From: Pseudescherichia vulneris NBRC 102420
Lineage (GTDB): Bacteria; Pseudomonadota; Gammaproteobacteria; Enterobacterales; Enterobacteriaceae
DNA length: 64,000 bases
Assembly: GCF_000759795.1 (NCBI RefSeq)
Contig: NZ_BBMZ01000008.1
Location: 62,001 to 126,000, forward strand
Direction of reading: 5' to 3'
The notes below the pieces were generated by a model. That model searched no databases and was not told the origin of the DNA. It saw only the letters and a program-made list of their open reading frames with translations. The translations under genes were made by a program, and so were the position numbers. Below, piece by piece: positions 44,624 through 52,430 of this stretch (position 1 is the stretch's first letter; every line of letters starts with the position of its first letter).

Positions 44624-46158
44624 GTGTAGACTATGTGCGTATCGCGCCCGATGATCTCTTGATGGGCGCGTGGGATTTCCATGAGTTTGACGGTATTGGC
44701 ATTACCGCCGCCCATGCGGGTAAAGAGTATCTGCTGATCAACACGGTAGATATCGACAGGCTTTTTGAGTACCAAATTCAGATAGCGCGTCTGGGGACGC
44801 TGCATAAGCGTTTGGTCTCTGGCCTGGCGCAGGTAAGTGAAGATCAGTATTACAAGGTAATCGAATTTATCTCGCTAAAGCAGATTACCGCCGCACAAAG
44901 CGCGATTGATATCACCGATACCCAGCGACGGCTTGCCAGCGTACTCCAGCGCGTGGTGTCGATGGGAGCCAGCGATCTGCATATCACGCGTAACGATGTA
45001 CTGGCCGTCTTCGAAGCGCGCGTGAACGGCGTACTGACGCCATTTATGCAGGTGAAAGCTGCCCAGTGCGATGAGATGGTTTTTGTGCTCTATAACGTGG
45101 AGGCAACGACGCGGGATACCACCTGGAACCGGGCTATTCCGCAAAACGCCAATATTCTCTACAACCTTGAGGGAAAACCTTACCGTTTTCGCTACGCCCA
45201 CTTTCCCATTTTTGGCGAGTCACCGGACTGCTATCACGCGGTGCTGCGTATTATTCCCTCGGGACTACAAAAAGAGGGATTGGGTTCGCTGGATAAAATT
45301 GGCGTTTCGCCCGCTGAGATGGCGGATCTGAAAAAGATCCTCAGCAATCCCTATGGTGCCTATGTCATCGCTGGCACTACCGGCTCGGGGAAATCCACCA
45401 CCCTGAAAAACCTCATGGAGTGGCTGCAAATCAATCGCTATGAAGACCGAGGCTGTTTCCTGACGGTGGAGGATCCGGTGGAGTATCAGATCTACGGCGC
45501 GAAACAGAGCTCGGTGGTCAGCGGTGAGGACGGCGGTTTTCACGCGGCAATAAAGTCAGCGTTACGCCGCGATCCTGACGTGTTGATGGTGGGGGAGATC
45601 CGTGACAGCGTGTCGGCCAATGCCTTAGCAGGCGCAGTGGAGAGCGGCCATTACTGCTTCACCACCGTTCATGCTGGGAGCATTGTCTCGCTGCTACAGC
45701 GCATGTCGGCGCTGGGCATCGGTAGCGATAAGCTGTCTACACCAGGTTTTATAGCGGGTCTACAGTGCCAGAAGCTGATCCCGGTGCTTTGCGACAGCTG
45801 TAAAAAAGTACACAAGCTAAAAACCGTTGCTGGCAAAAAGTTCACGCTCTATACCGCCAGTGAAGAGGGATGTGTGGCGTGTAAGCAGAGCGGTATCAAA
45901 GGCCGGCAAATCGCCATGGAATATTTTCTACCCGGCTATGAAGAGCTGGCGGCCATATCCCAGCAGGCGTGGCTACAGGTTTTCACGCTGTGGCGTAAAA
46001 AGCGCTATACCGCTAACGGCCTGACCGAGGGCTTTGAAATACGTGAAAAGGTGATGGCGAAAGTATTACAGGGCCAGGTCGATGCCTGTTGGTTTGCTAT
46101 GGAGTTCGGCGTCATCTCCCCTGAAGATCTGGAGCTTATCGTTGAAAAAATTCACTAA
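44620..46158 (+). CDS. Type IV pilus assembly ATPase (TcpT/CofH, GspE/PilB family)
   Basis: The cytoplasmic hexameric ATPase that powers pilin polymerisation. Walker A GTTGSGKST begins at Gly252; the Asp box VEDPVEY, Walker B VLMVGEIRD and His box TTVHAGS follow in order. A tetracysteine zinc site (CDSCKK and CVACKQSG) is typical of assembly rather than retraction ATPases. 512 residues, near TcpT. It starts at a GTG overlapping the preceding stop by four bases. Confidence 0.92.
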   Translation: MSVDYVRIAPDDLLMGAWDFHEFDGIGITAAHAGKEYLLINTVDIDRLFEYQIQIARLGTLHKRLVSGLAQVSEDQYYKVIEFISLKQITAAQSAIDITDTQRRLASVLQRVVSMGASDLHITRNDVLAVFEARVNGVLTPFMQVKAAQCDEMVFVLYNVEATTRDTTWNRAIPQNANILYNLEGKPYRFRYAHFPIFGESPDCYHAVLRIIPSGLQKEGLGSLDKIGVSPAEMADLKKILSNPYGAYVIAGTTGSGKSTTLKNLMEWLQINRYEDRGCFLTVEDPVEYQIYGAKQSSVVSGEDGGFHAAIKSALRRDPDVLMVGEIRDSVSANALAGAVESGHYCFTTVHAGSIVSLLQRMSALGIGSDKLSTPGFIAGLQCQKLIPVLCDSCKKVHKLKTVAGKKFTLYTASEEGCVACKQSGIKGRQIAMEYFLPGYEELAAISQQAWLQVFTLWRKKRYTANGLTEGFEIREKVMAKVLQGQVDACWFAMEFGVISPEDLELIVEKIH

Positions 46159-47167
46159 AAAACAGCGCATCTACATCTATCAGTTTTGTGGCGATATGAT
46201 CAAAGCCGGACTGCCGCTCTATGATTCGCTAAATAAATTGCAGACTGAAGGGCAGGCGCTATTAGGTAAAAGATTTAGCCAGAAACTGCTGCTGTTAATT
46301 ACTCAGATGAAACAGGAAACCTCCGTGTCCGCCGTTTTTACCGGTGCGGTTCCTACTACCGAATTGAGCTTAATTACCGCGGCAGAAAAAAGTGGCAGCC
46401 TGGCGGAGGGTTTTTTTACCCTTGTTTCAATCATTAAATATCACGATGAGCTGCGTAAGAAAATCATCAGCGCCCTGACGTTTCCGCTGATTATGATTTC
46501 GCTGTCGTTAGTGGTGATTGCTGGCTATGCGGAAAAGGTCTTCCCGGCGTTTGCCTCGGTGCTGCCTGTGGAACGGTGGCCGGGCATTACCCAGAGCCTT
46601 TATCATTTTGGCGAGGCGCTCTATGAGGGGCTGTGGCTAAAAATTGTTATCAGCTTTATCTGTATTGTTTTACTGACAAAGTTTGCGATGGCGAACCTGA
46701 ACGGCGCGCTACGTAATAGGGCGTTAGACAAGATATTGCCGTTTTCAACCTATCGGCAGCTAACATCATCGGTCTTCTTAAATAACCTGTCGCTGATGCT
46801 GAGCAATAATATCCCTCTGACCGACGCCATTGTTATTGTGCAGTCTAATGCTAACCGCTGGCTACGGTGGCACCTGGATACCATGCTTGGCAAAATGGCT
46901 CAGGGCCTGAACTATGGCAAAGCGCTGGATTCCGGGCTGCTGGGTGTAGAAGAGCTGCTTAATATCAGCCTCTATGCTGACCTGCCTTCGTTTAATGAGG
47001 TACTGCTCTCCGTCTCTGAGAGATCGCGTGAACATATTCATGAGTATATTAAAAAGCTTGCTGCCTTTTTAAAAAATATGGCAACGCTAACGCTAGGTGG
47101 CTGCGTGATATGGGTCTTTCTCGGACTGTTTGCCCTTATGGATACGCTATCTAAAGCCACAGGATAA
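46142..47167 (+). CDS. Inner-membrane platform protein (TcpE/CofI, GspF/PilC family)
   Basis: A polytopic membrane protein that couples the ATPase to pilin. The T2SSF fold is visible as two related helical halves with hydrophobic segments near 115-135, 165-190 and 310-335 and the GxxxxxA(L/I)xxxE-type ATTELSLITAAEKSGSLAEG motif. I choose the TTG at 46142, preceded by GGAG at seven bases and overlapping the ATPase stop; it gives 341 residues, the size of TcpE. A longer ATG frame from 46082 would overlap the ATPase gene by 77 bases and lacks a comparable site. Confidence 0.88.
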   Translation: MKKFTKKQRIYIYQFCGDMIKAGLPLYDSLNKLQTEGQALLGKRFSQKLLLLITQMKQETSVSAVFTGAVPTTELSLITAAEKSGSLAEGFFTLVSIIKYHDELRKKIISALTFPLIMISLSLVVIAGYAEKVFPAFASVLPVERWPGITQSLYHFGEALYEGLWLKIVISFICIVLLTKFAMANLNGALRNRALDKILPFSTYRQLTSSVFLNNLSLMLSNNIPLTDAIVIVQSNANRWLRWHLDTMLGKMAQGLNYGKALDSGLLGVEELLNISLYADLPSFNEVLLSVSERSREHIHEYIKKLAAFLKNMATLTLGGCVIWVFLGLFALMDTLSKATG

Positions 47168-47181
47168 TTCCAGGACGATAC

Positions 47182-48051
47182 ATGTTACATTATTTAAAAA
47201 GCACATCGGTTATGGCGGGTCTTATTTTTATGGGCGCAGCGGGCAATGCCGTTGCGGGCTATCGGTTTGCACCGCCGCATTGTGACTATTTGTCACGATC
47301 GTTTCCCATTATTTTAAACGCGAGCGACGCGGGAAAAGCGACCTTTCTCTATAACATTATTTATGTGTTAAATGAGAAAGAGGAGGTATTTCCCCTGCCG
47401 CCAGTAACGAGTGTGGCTCCCGTAATCCACACCAATGACAGCAGTCAGGTAAAGTGCCTGGATACCACCTGCTATGCTGCAGATTACTGGACGAAGCCGG
47501 GACACATGGGCAAGGTGTCGCAGTACGGCGCTATCGTCAAGGATGCAGATTACAGAAGCAGCCATATCTATTCGGTCTCCGGGTCGCTAAGCGCCGGGCG
47601 TGCCAGCAGCAATGCTATAGTCTGGATACCCTCGCGTAACCTGCGTCTGCTGACAATTGAAGTCTTTAATAAAGACGCCCAGGGTGGTCATAACGTTAAT
47701 GACGACTATACCCGGCCGCTCCTTATTCAGTATCAGCGCAGCAGGCATGAAACCGTCGCCGGCGATATGGTAGGCAGCTTGCATTACCGTGGTGTAGCAA
47801 CGCCAGTAATCACCTCTCAACCGCACCACAAGGTTGGCCCGGCGTATTTACCTGAAAATATCAATATGATCGATTTCTCCAGTCTGAACGTCACGCTTGA
47901 TGGAAATCAGCATGCGGCTTCTCACCCCGGCGGCGTAGAGCCGCATGCAGAGGTTGTTTCTTATACCGAGGCACCGCGTTCCGCACATTTTTCATCGGCA
48001 GATATCAAGAACGTTAAAGCCTATATCTCCCGTTGCGCCGTTAAGCGTTAA
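47182..48051 (+). CDS. Secreted protein at the TcpF/CofJ position, no recognised family
   Basis: 289 residues with a clear signal peptide (hydrophobic core, cleavage after NAVA at about residue 25) and four cysteines (PPHCDY, VKCLDTTC, SRCAVKR). No membrane segment follows, so the mature protein is periplasmic or secreted. I recognise no family. The gene lies between the TcpE-like gene and the prepilin peptidase, exactly where tcpF and cofJ encode proteins secreted through their pilus machinery (TcpF is a colonisation factor; CofJ binds the tip pilin CofB). An equivalent role here is inference. An AGGA site precedes the start. Confidence 0.7.
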   Translation: MLHYLKSTSVMAGLIFMGAAGNAVAGYRFAPPHCDYLSRSFPIILNASDAGKATFLYNIIYVLNEKEEVFPLPPVTSVAPVIHTNDSSQVKCLDTTCYAADYWTKPGHMGKVSQYGAIVKDADYRSSHIYSVSGSLSAGRASSNAIVWIPSRNLRLLTIEVFNKDAQGGHNVNDDYTRPLLIQYQRSRHETVAGDMVGSLHYRGVATPVITSQPHHKVGPAYLPENINMIDFSSLNVTLDGNQHAASHPGGVEPHAEVVSYTEAPRSAHFSSADIKNVKAYISRCAVKR

Positions 48052-48057
48052 TCCCCG

Positions 48058-48888
48058 ATGCGTATAGAAACAATAATCACAGCGTGGTATCCGTGGCTTG
48101 CGCTGGGCCTGGGGTTATTCATCGGCAGCTTTCTTAACGTCGTGATCTATCGCCTGCCCATTATGATGATGCGCAGCGTGACGGAGAAGGCTATCCAAAG
48201 CGATCGGCCTGACGTTAATCTGTGGTGGCCGCCATCGCACTGTCCGCACTGCCAGCATGCGGTTATGCCGTGGGATAATATTCCCCTGTTTAGCTGGCTG
48301 CTACTGAGAGGCCGCTGCCGCTACTGTAAATGCGCCATTCCGGCTCTCTATCCGCTTAGCGAGTTAGCTACCGGGATGGTTTTTTTTGCGCTGGTGACGG
48401 GCTACTTTCCGCAATTTACCCTGATACAGATCCTCTTTCTGGCCTGCTTTTTTTGCCTGGCGTATACGCTCGCCGTTATCGATATCAAGACGTTTCTGCT
48501 GCCGGACGGTTTGGTTTACCCCCTGCTTTGGCTGGGGCTTGCCGCCTCGGTGTTGAATATTATTCCCGTGTCGCCGCGGGATAGCGTAATGGGAGCCATC
48601 GTTATTGGCGCGTTCACCTGGCTGCTGGCGCATGGGTATGCATGGCTCGGGAAGCGGGAGGGGCTGGGCGGCGGCGACGTTAAGCTTTATACCGCCTGCG
48701 CGGCCTGGGTGGGTCTTAACCATATTGCGGAGCTGATGCTGGGATCGGCAGTGCTGGGCGTGCTGGCCTTTTTTATTCGTGGTCTGCCGCCATTTCGTCG
48801 TCTTAATACAACCAATCCCTATCTTCCTTTCGGGCCTGCTATTGCGGTTACCGCGCTGCTGATTTTGCACATGGAGGTGCTTCACTGA
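48058..48888 (+). CDS. Prepilin peptidase / N-methyltransferase (TcpJ/CofP family)
   Basis: An integral membrane aspartyl protease (A24A) that removes pilin leaders and usually methylates the new N-terminus. The N-terminal GSFLNVVIYRLP motif, four zinc cysteines (HCPHC and CRYCKC), and the two catalytic aspartates in AVIDIKTFLLPD and GLGGGDVKLYT are all present, with about seven hydrophobic segments. 276 residues, a full-length enzyme. Substrates in this operon are the two proteins with pilin leaders. Confidence 0.95.
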   Translation: MRIETIITAWYPWLALGLGLFIGSFLNVVIYRLPIMMMRSVTEKAIQSDRPDVNLWWPPSHCPHCQHAVMPWDNIPLFSWLLLRGRCRYCKCAIPALYPLSELATGMVFFALVTGYFPQFTLIQILFLACFFCLAYTLAVIDIKTFLLPDGLVYPLLWLGLAASVLNIIPVSPRDSVMGAIVIGAFTWLLAHGYAWLGKREGLGGGDVKLYTACAAWVGLNHIAELMLGSAVLGVLAFFIRGLPPFRRLNTTNPYLPFGPAIAVTALLILHMEVLH

Positions 48889-49640
48889 TGCCTATTCTGA
48901 CGTTTCTGTTCTTTCTTCTGGTCAGCGTTTTTCCTCTGCCGGGATCCGCGTCGCTCCCTTTACAAAAGGCTGTCTTCAGGCTCCCCCAGCAAGCGGCTCC
49001 CCAATTTAGCTGGCCGCTTTCCGGTACACCTCACGTGACCTCGCAGTTCGGCATGCGTTTTCATCCGCTTGAACATGCTTTACTTGACCATAAAGGCGTT
49101 GATCTTCGTGCGCCCTTAGGCAGTGAGGTGATGGCCATTGCAGACGGTCAGGTAATCGAGACCGGTTATGAGCCGCTAACCGGCTTTTTTGTTACCCTTG
49201 ACCACGGTAAGGGCTGGCGCAGCCGCTATCTTCACCTCAATAAAATCGGCGTCCATAAAGGTGAGCAGCTCAAGCAGGGGGCGATGATGGCGCTGTCTGG
49301 CGCAACGGGGCGCACGACCGGCCCGCATCTGCATCTGGCGCTGAGCCACAATCAGCAGGCTATCGATCCCCTGAGTATGATAGCTACCCCGGCAGGCCGT
49401 ACGCCTGTGCCCGCAGCGACCGAAAAACCAGCGGGCACGCCTGAAATGGATATGACGCCGATCGTTACGCTGGTCAGCGGGGAGGGGGAGGGATTACAGG
49501 TAGGGGTTCGCCAGGGTAACAAAACGACGTTCTACAGCCTCAATGAACCCATCGAGCAGGGAGACGACGTCTGGCGGATCGTACGCAAGTACGGCAAGTA
49601 CAAATTAGTGAAGGCGGACCCAAAAAAAGCCCGTCGGTAA
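48888..49640 (+). CDS. M23-family peptidoglycan endopeptidase of the pilus operon
   Basis: An exported LytM-type zinc metallopeptidase. A signal peptide (about residues 1-22) is followed by the M23 domain with all metal and catalytic positions: the first His in GMRFHP, Asp in HKGVD, the His in YLHLN and HLH in GPHLHLAL. A distinct C-terminal region of about 65 residues follows. It starts at a TGATG junction with the prepilin peptidase, so it belongs to the operon. Local opening of the cell wall for the pilus is the likely role (inference); TCP/CFA/III-type operons more often carry lytic-transglycosylase-like proteins. Confidence 0.85.
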   Translation: MPILTFLFFLLVSVFPLPGSASLPLQKAVFRLPQQAAPQFSWPLSGTPHVTSQFGMRFHPLEHALLDHKGVDLRAPLGSEVMAIADGQVIETGYEPLTGFFVTLDHGKGWRSRYLHLNKIGVHKGEQLKQGAMMALSGATGRTTGPHLHLALSHNQQAIDPLSMIATPAGRTPVPAATEKPAGTPEMDMTPIVTLVSGEGEGLQVGVRQGNKTTFYSLNEPIEQGDDVWRIVRKYGKYKLVKADPKKARR

Positions 49641-49691
49641 GCGTCTGTTTTATGCGCAGTTAGTGCATTGAATCGCCTTTCTATCTGGCTT

Positions 49692-49720
49692 TTGCTCTTT
49701 TTTTCCGCAGTTGATACAAT
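49692..49720 (+). promoter_or_regulatory. secG sigma-70 promoter
   Basis: TTGCTC (49692-49697), 17-base spacer, TACAAT (49715-49720), 150 bases before secG. No terminator is seen between the pilus operon and this promoter. Confidence 0.6.
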
Positions 49721-49872
49721 GCGGCAAAATTGCCCTTGCGCAGGTCATGCGCTTTGGTTAGTATTCACACCCGCTCAAGTGGGAAATAACATTAACTCCC
49801 GCTTTTGGTTTGAAATCCATTAAGGGTTTGAAGCTTAAGTTATGCGGCAACTCCGCAAGGAACAGGTTGATT

Positions 49873-50208
49873 ATGTACGAAGCTCTTTTAGTAGTTTTCC
49901 TTATTGTGGCGATTGGCCTTGTGGGTCTGGTCATGCTGCAGCAAGGCAAAGGCGCTGATATGGGAGCCTCCTTTGGTGCAGGCGCTTCCGGTACGCTGTT
50001 CGGTTCAAGTGGTTCTGGTAACTTCATGACCCGTATGACCGCTGTATTGGCTACCCTGTTCTTCATTATCAGTCTGGTGCTGGGTAACATTAACAGCAAT
50101 AAAACCAACAAAGGGAGCGAGTGGGAAAATCTGAGCGCGCCAGCGAAATCTGAGCAGACTCAACCCGCAGCGCCGGCTAACAAGCCGACCAGCGATATCC
50201 CACAGTAA
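49873..50208 (+). CDS. secG: Protein translocase subunit SecG
   Basis: A small two-helix membrane subunit of SecYEG that aids protein translocation. Transmembrane segments at about 2-22 and 53-72 flank the glycine-rich GADMGASFGAGASGTLFGSS loop. The ATG at 49873 after AAGGA gives 111 residues, one more than E. coli. tRNA-Leu follows nine bases later, as in E. coli. Confidence 0.97.
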   Translation: MYEALLVVFLIVAIGLVGLVMLQQGKGADMGASFGAGASGTLFGSSGSGNFMTRMTAVLATLFFIISLVLGNINSNKTNKGSEWENLSAPAKSEQTQPAAPANKPTSDIPQ

Positions 50209-50217
50209 GTATTCCGT

Positions 50218-50304
50218 ACCGAGGTGGTGGAATTGGTAGACACGCTACCTTGAGGTGGTAGTGCCCTAACGGGCTTGTGGGTTCGAGTCCCATCCTCGGT
50301 ACCA
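50218..50304 (+). tRNA. leuU: tRNA-Leu (anticodon GAG)
   Basis: An 87-base class II tRNA. The acceptor stem is ACCGAGG with CCTCGGT, the anticodon loop TTGAGGT contains GAG, and the variable arm (GTGCCCTAACGGGCTT) is long as in leucine tRNAs. The T-loop GGTTCGAGTCC and encoded CCA are present. Compared with E. coli leuU the first pair is A-U instead of G-U. Confidence 0.97.
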
Positions 50305-50316
50305 ATATTCCAGAGA

Positions 50317-50343
50317 AAAGAGATCGCAAGATCTCTTTTTTTT
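50317..50343 (+). terminator. secG-leuU terminator
   Basis: AAAGAGAT pairs with ATCTCTTT, followed by a run of Ts, 12 bases after the tRNA. Confidence 0.88.
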
Positions 50344-50439
50344 CGTCTGTACCTCACGAAAACAGCGGCGCGCGCTTTCTCTCATTCTCCCCCGGCTATA
50401 CTGCTTAAAACAACAACCACTCCTGTACGGTACAGTCTC

Positions 50440-51096
50440 ATGACCTGGCAGCGGCTCGACGGCGCGGCATGGCGCAACATCTGGGTTACCGGCGACCTTC
50501 ACGGCTGCTACAGCCTGCTGTTGAATAAACTGAGCTTCGTTGAGTTCGACACGTCGCAGGATCTGCTGATTTCCGTAGGCGATCTCACCGATCGCGGCGT
50601 AGAGAACGTGGAGTGCATGACGCTGGTCACCTGTCCCTGGTGCCGGGCAGTGCGCGGCAACCATGAGCAGATGATGCTGAACTGCCTGCTCCATAACGGC
50701 AGCGCCAGCCACTGGCGGATGAACGGCGGTAGCTGGTTTTTCAATCTTGATGATGAGCAGGAGCAACAGGCCAGAGCGCTCCTGCCCCATATCGCTGCGC
50801 TACCGCTGATCGTTGAAGTGACCACGCAGGGTAAAAAAGTGATTGTGTGTCACGCTGACTACCCCGACGATACCTATGTTTTTGGCACCCCGGTAGACGA
50901 AGGCCAGATCCTCTGGAACCGGGATCGGCTGGCTGCCTCTCAGGCGGGCAGGGTGAAAGATATTCACGGTGCCGATCTCTTTATCTTTGGCCACACGCCG
51001 CTGCGTAAGGCGCAACGCTTTGCCAATCAGTACTACATTGATACCGGCGCGGTAATGAGTGGCAACCTGACTCTGTTGCAGATCCAGACCGGGTAA
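50440..51096 (+). CDS. PphA/PphB-type serine/threonine protein phosphatase
   Basis: A metallophosphoesterase of the lambda-phosphatase/PrpA/PrpB family. The metal and catalytic motifs [29 protein letters not shown] and FGHTPL are all intact. The ATG at 50440 ([20 protein letters not shown]) matches the PrpA/PrpB N-terminus and gives 218 residues; the frame extends upstream into the tRNA and is not used. E. coli has two paralogues elsewhere (pphA, pphB), and this sequence resembles both, so I leave the symbol open. It is convergent with the SDR gene. Confidence 0.88.
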   Translation: MTWQRLDGAAWRNIWVTGDLHGCYSLLLNKLSFVEFDTSQDLLISVGDLTDRGVENVECMTLVTCPWCRAVRGNHEQMMLNCLLHNGSASHWRMNGGSWFFNLDDEQEQQARALLPHIAALPLIVEVTTQGKKVIVCHADYPDDTYVFGTPVDEGQILWNRDRLAASQAGRVKDIHGADLFIFGHTPLRKAQRFANQYYIDTGAVMSGNLTLLQIQTG

Positions 51097-51102
51097 GATG
51101 TT

Positions 51103-51123
51103 AAAAAGGGGCCCGCAGGCCCC
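51103..51123 (-). terminator. Terminator of the SDR gene
   Basis: GGGGCC (51108-51113) pairs with GGCCCC (51118-51123); on the minus strand the stem is followed by five Ts (51107-51103). It lies between the convergent phosphatase and SDR genes. Confidence 0.75.
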
Positions 51124-51131
51124 GCACAGGG

Positions 51132-51881
51132 TTACAGGCTGCCGACGCCGCCATCGACCAGCAGATCGGTCCCCACCGTATAGCTTGAGTCGTCCGACGC
51201 AAGATACAGCGCGGCCTTTGCCATCTCACGCACGTTACCCATTCTTCCGAGCGGCACCAGTTTGATGATCTCCTCCTGCATAGCCCGTAATGCCTCTGGA
51301 TCAAGACCAAGCTTGCCCAGCGCCGGGGTTTCCACCGGACCGGGGCTGAGACCGTTTACGCGGATGCCGCGCGGCAACAGCTCGGCCGACAGCGTGCGCG
51401 CCAGCGAAAGCAGGGCGGCTTTGCTGGCGGCGTAGACGCTGCTGGCGGGCAGGCCGATGCGTGCGCTAACCGAGCCGCAGAGGATCACCGAAGAGGGATC
51501 ATTCAACAGCGGCAGCAAGGCCTGAATCAGAAAGAAGGGGCCTTTGAGGTTAATAGCCATCAGGCGATCCCATTTGGCCTCGTCCCACGCCTCGATCTCA
51601 CCGTGGGTAACATCGCCTGCGTTGATGAAGAGCGCATCTAGCCGCGGCCAGCGGGTAGCAATCGTCTGGGCCAGCTGCTTTTGCGCAGCAATATCGCCCG
51701 CGTCAGCGGGGATCACCCATGCGTTATCCCCCAGAATGCGCTTCGCATCGGCAAGCGTATCGGGATTACGGCCCGTCACCGCCACGTGCGCCCCTTCGGC
51801 GATAAACTCCTGCGCCGTCGCCAGGCCGATGCCCGTCGTACCGCCGGTAATCAGCGTATATTTATCTGCTAAACGACCCAT
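51132..51881 (-). CDS. SDR-family oxidoreductase
   Basis: A classical short-chain dehydrogenase/reductase of 249 residues. The Rossmann nucleotide motif TGGTTGIG, the NAG motif (FINAGD), the catalytic Ser (CGSVSARIG) and the YAASK active site are present, as is the SPGPVETP loop. The start at 51881 (MGRLADKYTLITGG) follows AGGAG by seven bases. The substrate is unknown. It is divergent from the HxlR regulator and shares a perfect inverted repeat with it, so it is the probable regulatory target. Confidence 0.9.
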   Translation of the reverse strand: MGRLADKYTLITGGTTGIGLATAQEFIAEGAHVAVTGRNPDTLADAKRILGDNAWVIPADAGDIAAQKQLAQTIATRWPRLDALFINAGDVTHGEIEAWDEAKWDRLMAINLKGPFFLIQALLPLLNDPSSVILCGSVSARIGLPASSVYAASKAALLSLARTLSAELLPRGIRVNGLSPGPVETPALGKLGLDPEALRAMQEEIIKLVPLGRMGNVREMAKAALYLASDDSSYTVGTDLLVDGGVGSL

Positions 51882-51922
51882 TTTCTTCTCCTGATTGGAC
51901 ACTGGAGAAAGCACTATAGAAA

Positions 51923-51965
51923 CGTTAGTATCTAAAAGAAACCAGGTACCAATTGGATACTAACG
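51923..51965. promoter_or_regulatory. Candidate HxlR operator
   Basis: Perfect 10-bp arms CGTTAGTATC (51923-51932) and GATACTAACG (51956-51965), 23 bases apart, lie in the 100-base divergent gap between the SDR and HxlR genes. The GTATC/GATAC core resembles sites of winged-helix HxlR/YodB-type regulators. A GGTACC palindrome lies between the arms. Confidence 0.6.
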
Positions 51966-51981
51966 AGGCAAGAGGTGTGTA

Positions 51982-52341
51982 ATGGCGCTATTACTCGACT
52001 GTGCGGAAGAAAAAAATTGTCAGCATGAGCCCTGCCCGATGACTAGCTTTATCGGACTGCTTTCCGGAAAGTGGGCCATCCCGATTATCTATCGCTTGAT
52101 TGTCCTTAGCGAGCCGGTGCGCTTTGGCGATCTGCTGCGGGCCGCTGCGCCCATTACGCAAAAAGAGCTGACCAAGCAGCTGCGGTTATTTGAACAGCGT
52201 GGGCTGGTCACGCGTACCGTCTATCCTGAAATTCCACCCCGCGTGGAGTATCAAATCACGCCCCTTGGTCTTACCCTGCAAAAGGCTCTCGCGCCGCTGG
52301 CCGACTGGATGCAGGAATATGGGCATCAGCTTAGGCAGTAG
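51982..52341 (+). CDS. HxlR-family winged-helix transcriptional regulator
   Basis: 119 residues with the HxlR pattern: CPMTSFIGLLSGKWAIPIIY, then RFGDLLRAAAPITQKELTKQLR (recognition helix) and the VEYQITPLG wing. Three N-terminal cysteines (Cys7, Cys13, Cys18) are present. Cys18 precedes Pro as in electrophile- or redox-sensing members such as YodB, suggesting but not proving thiol sensing. It probably controls the divergent SDR gene and itself. Confidence 0.9.
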   Translation: MALLLDCAEEKNCQHEPCPMTSFIGLLSGKWAIPIIYRLIVLSEPVRFGDLLRAAAPITQKELTKQLRLFEQRGLVTRTVYPEIPPRVEYQITPLGLTLQKALAPLADWMQEYGHQLRQ

Positions 52342-52430
52342 CGGCTTGCCCACTTTGCGAAACGGCTCCGGGAAATTTGTCATCAATCTGTCACACTGAA
52401 CGCGACAATGACAAAGGTGAGGGATGAGGG

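Noticed and set aside
46082-46141. Upstream ATG start for the GspF-like gene
   Set aside because: It would overlap the ATPase gene by 77 bases and add residues unlike the family. The TTG at 46142 has a GGAG site at the right distance.
38130-49640. Pilus operon as a conjugative (R64-type) or prophage element
   Set aside because: No integrase, recombinase, shufflon, transfer or phage genes are present and no direct repeats at the borders were evident. The gene order fits TCP/CFA-III, not a full transfer region.
50275-50439. N-terminal extension of the phosphatase into tRNA-Leu
   Set aside because: The frame reads through the tRNA 3' end and its terminator; the family N-terminus begins at 50440.
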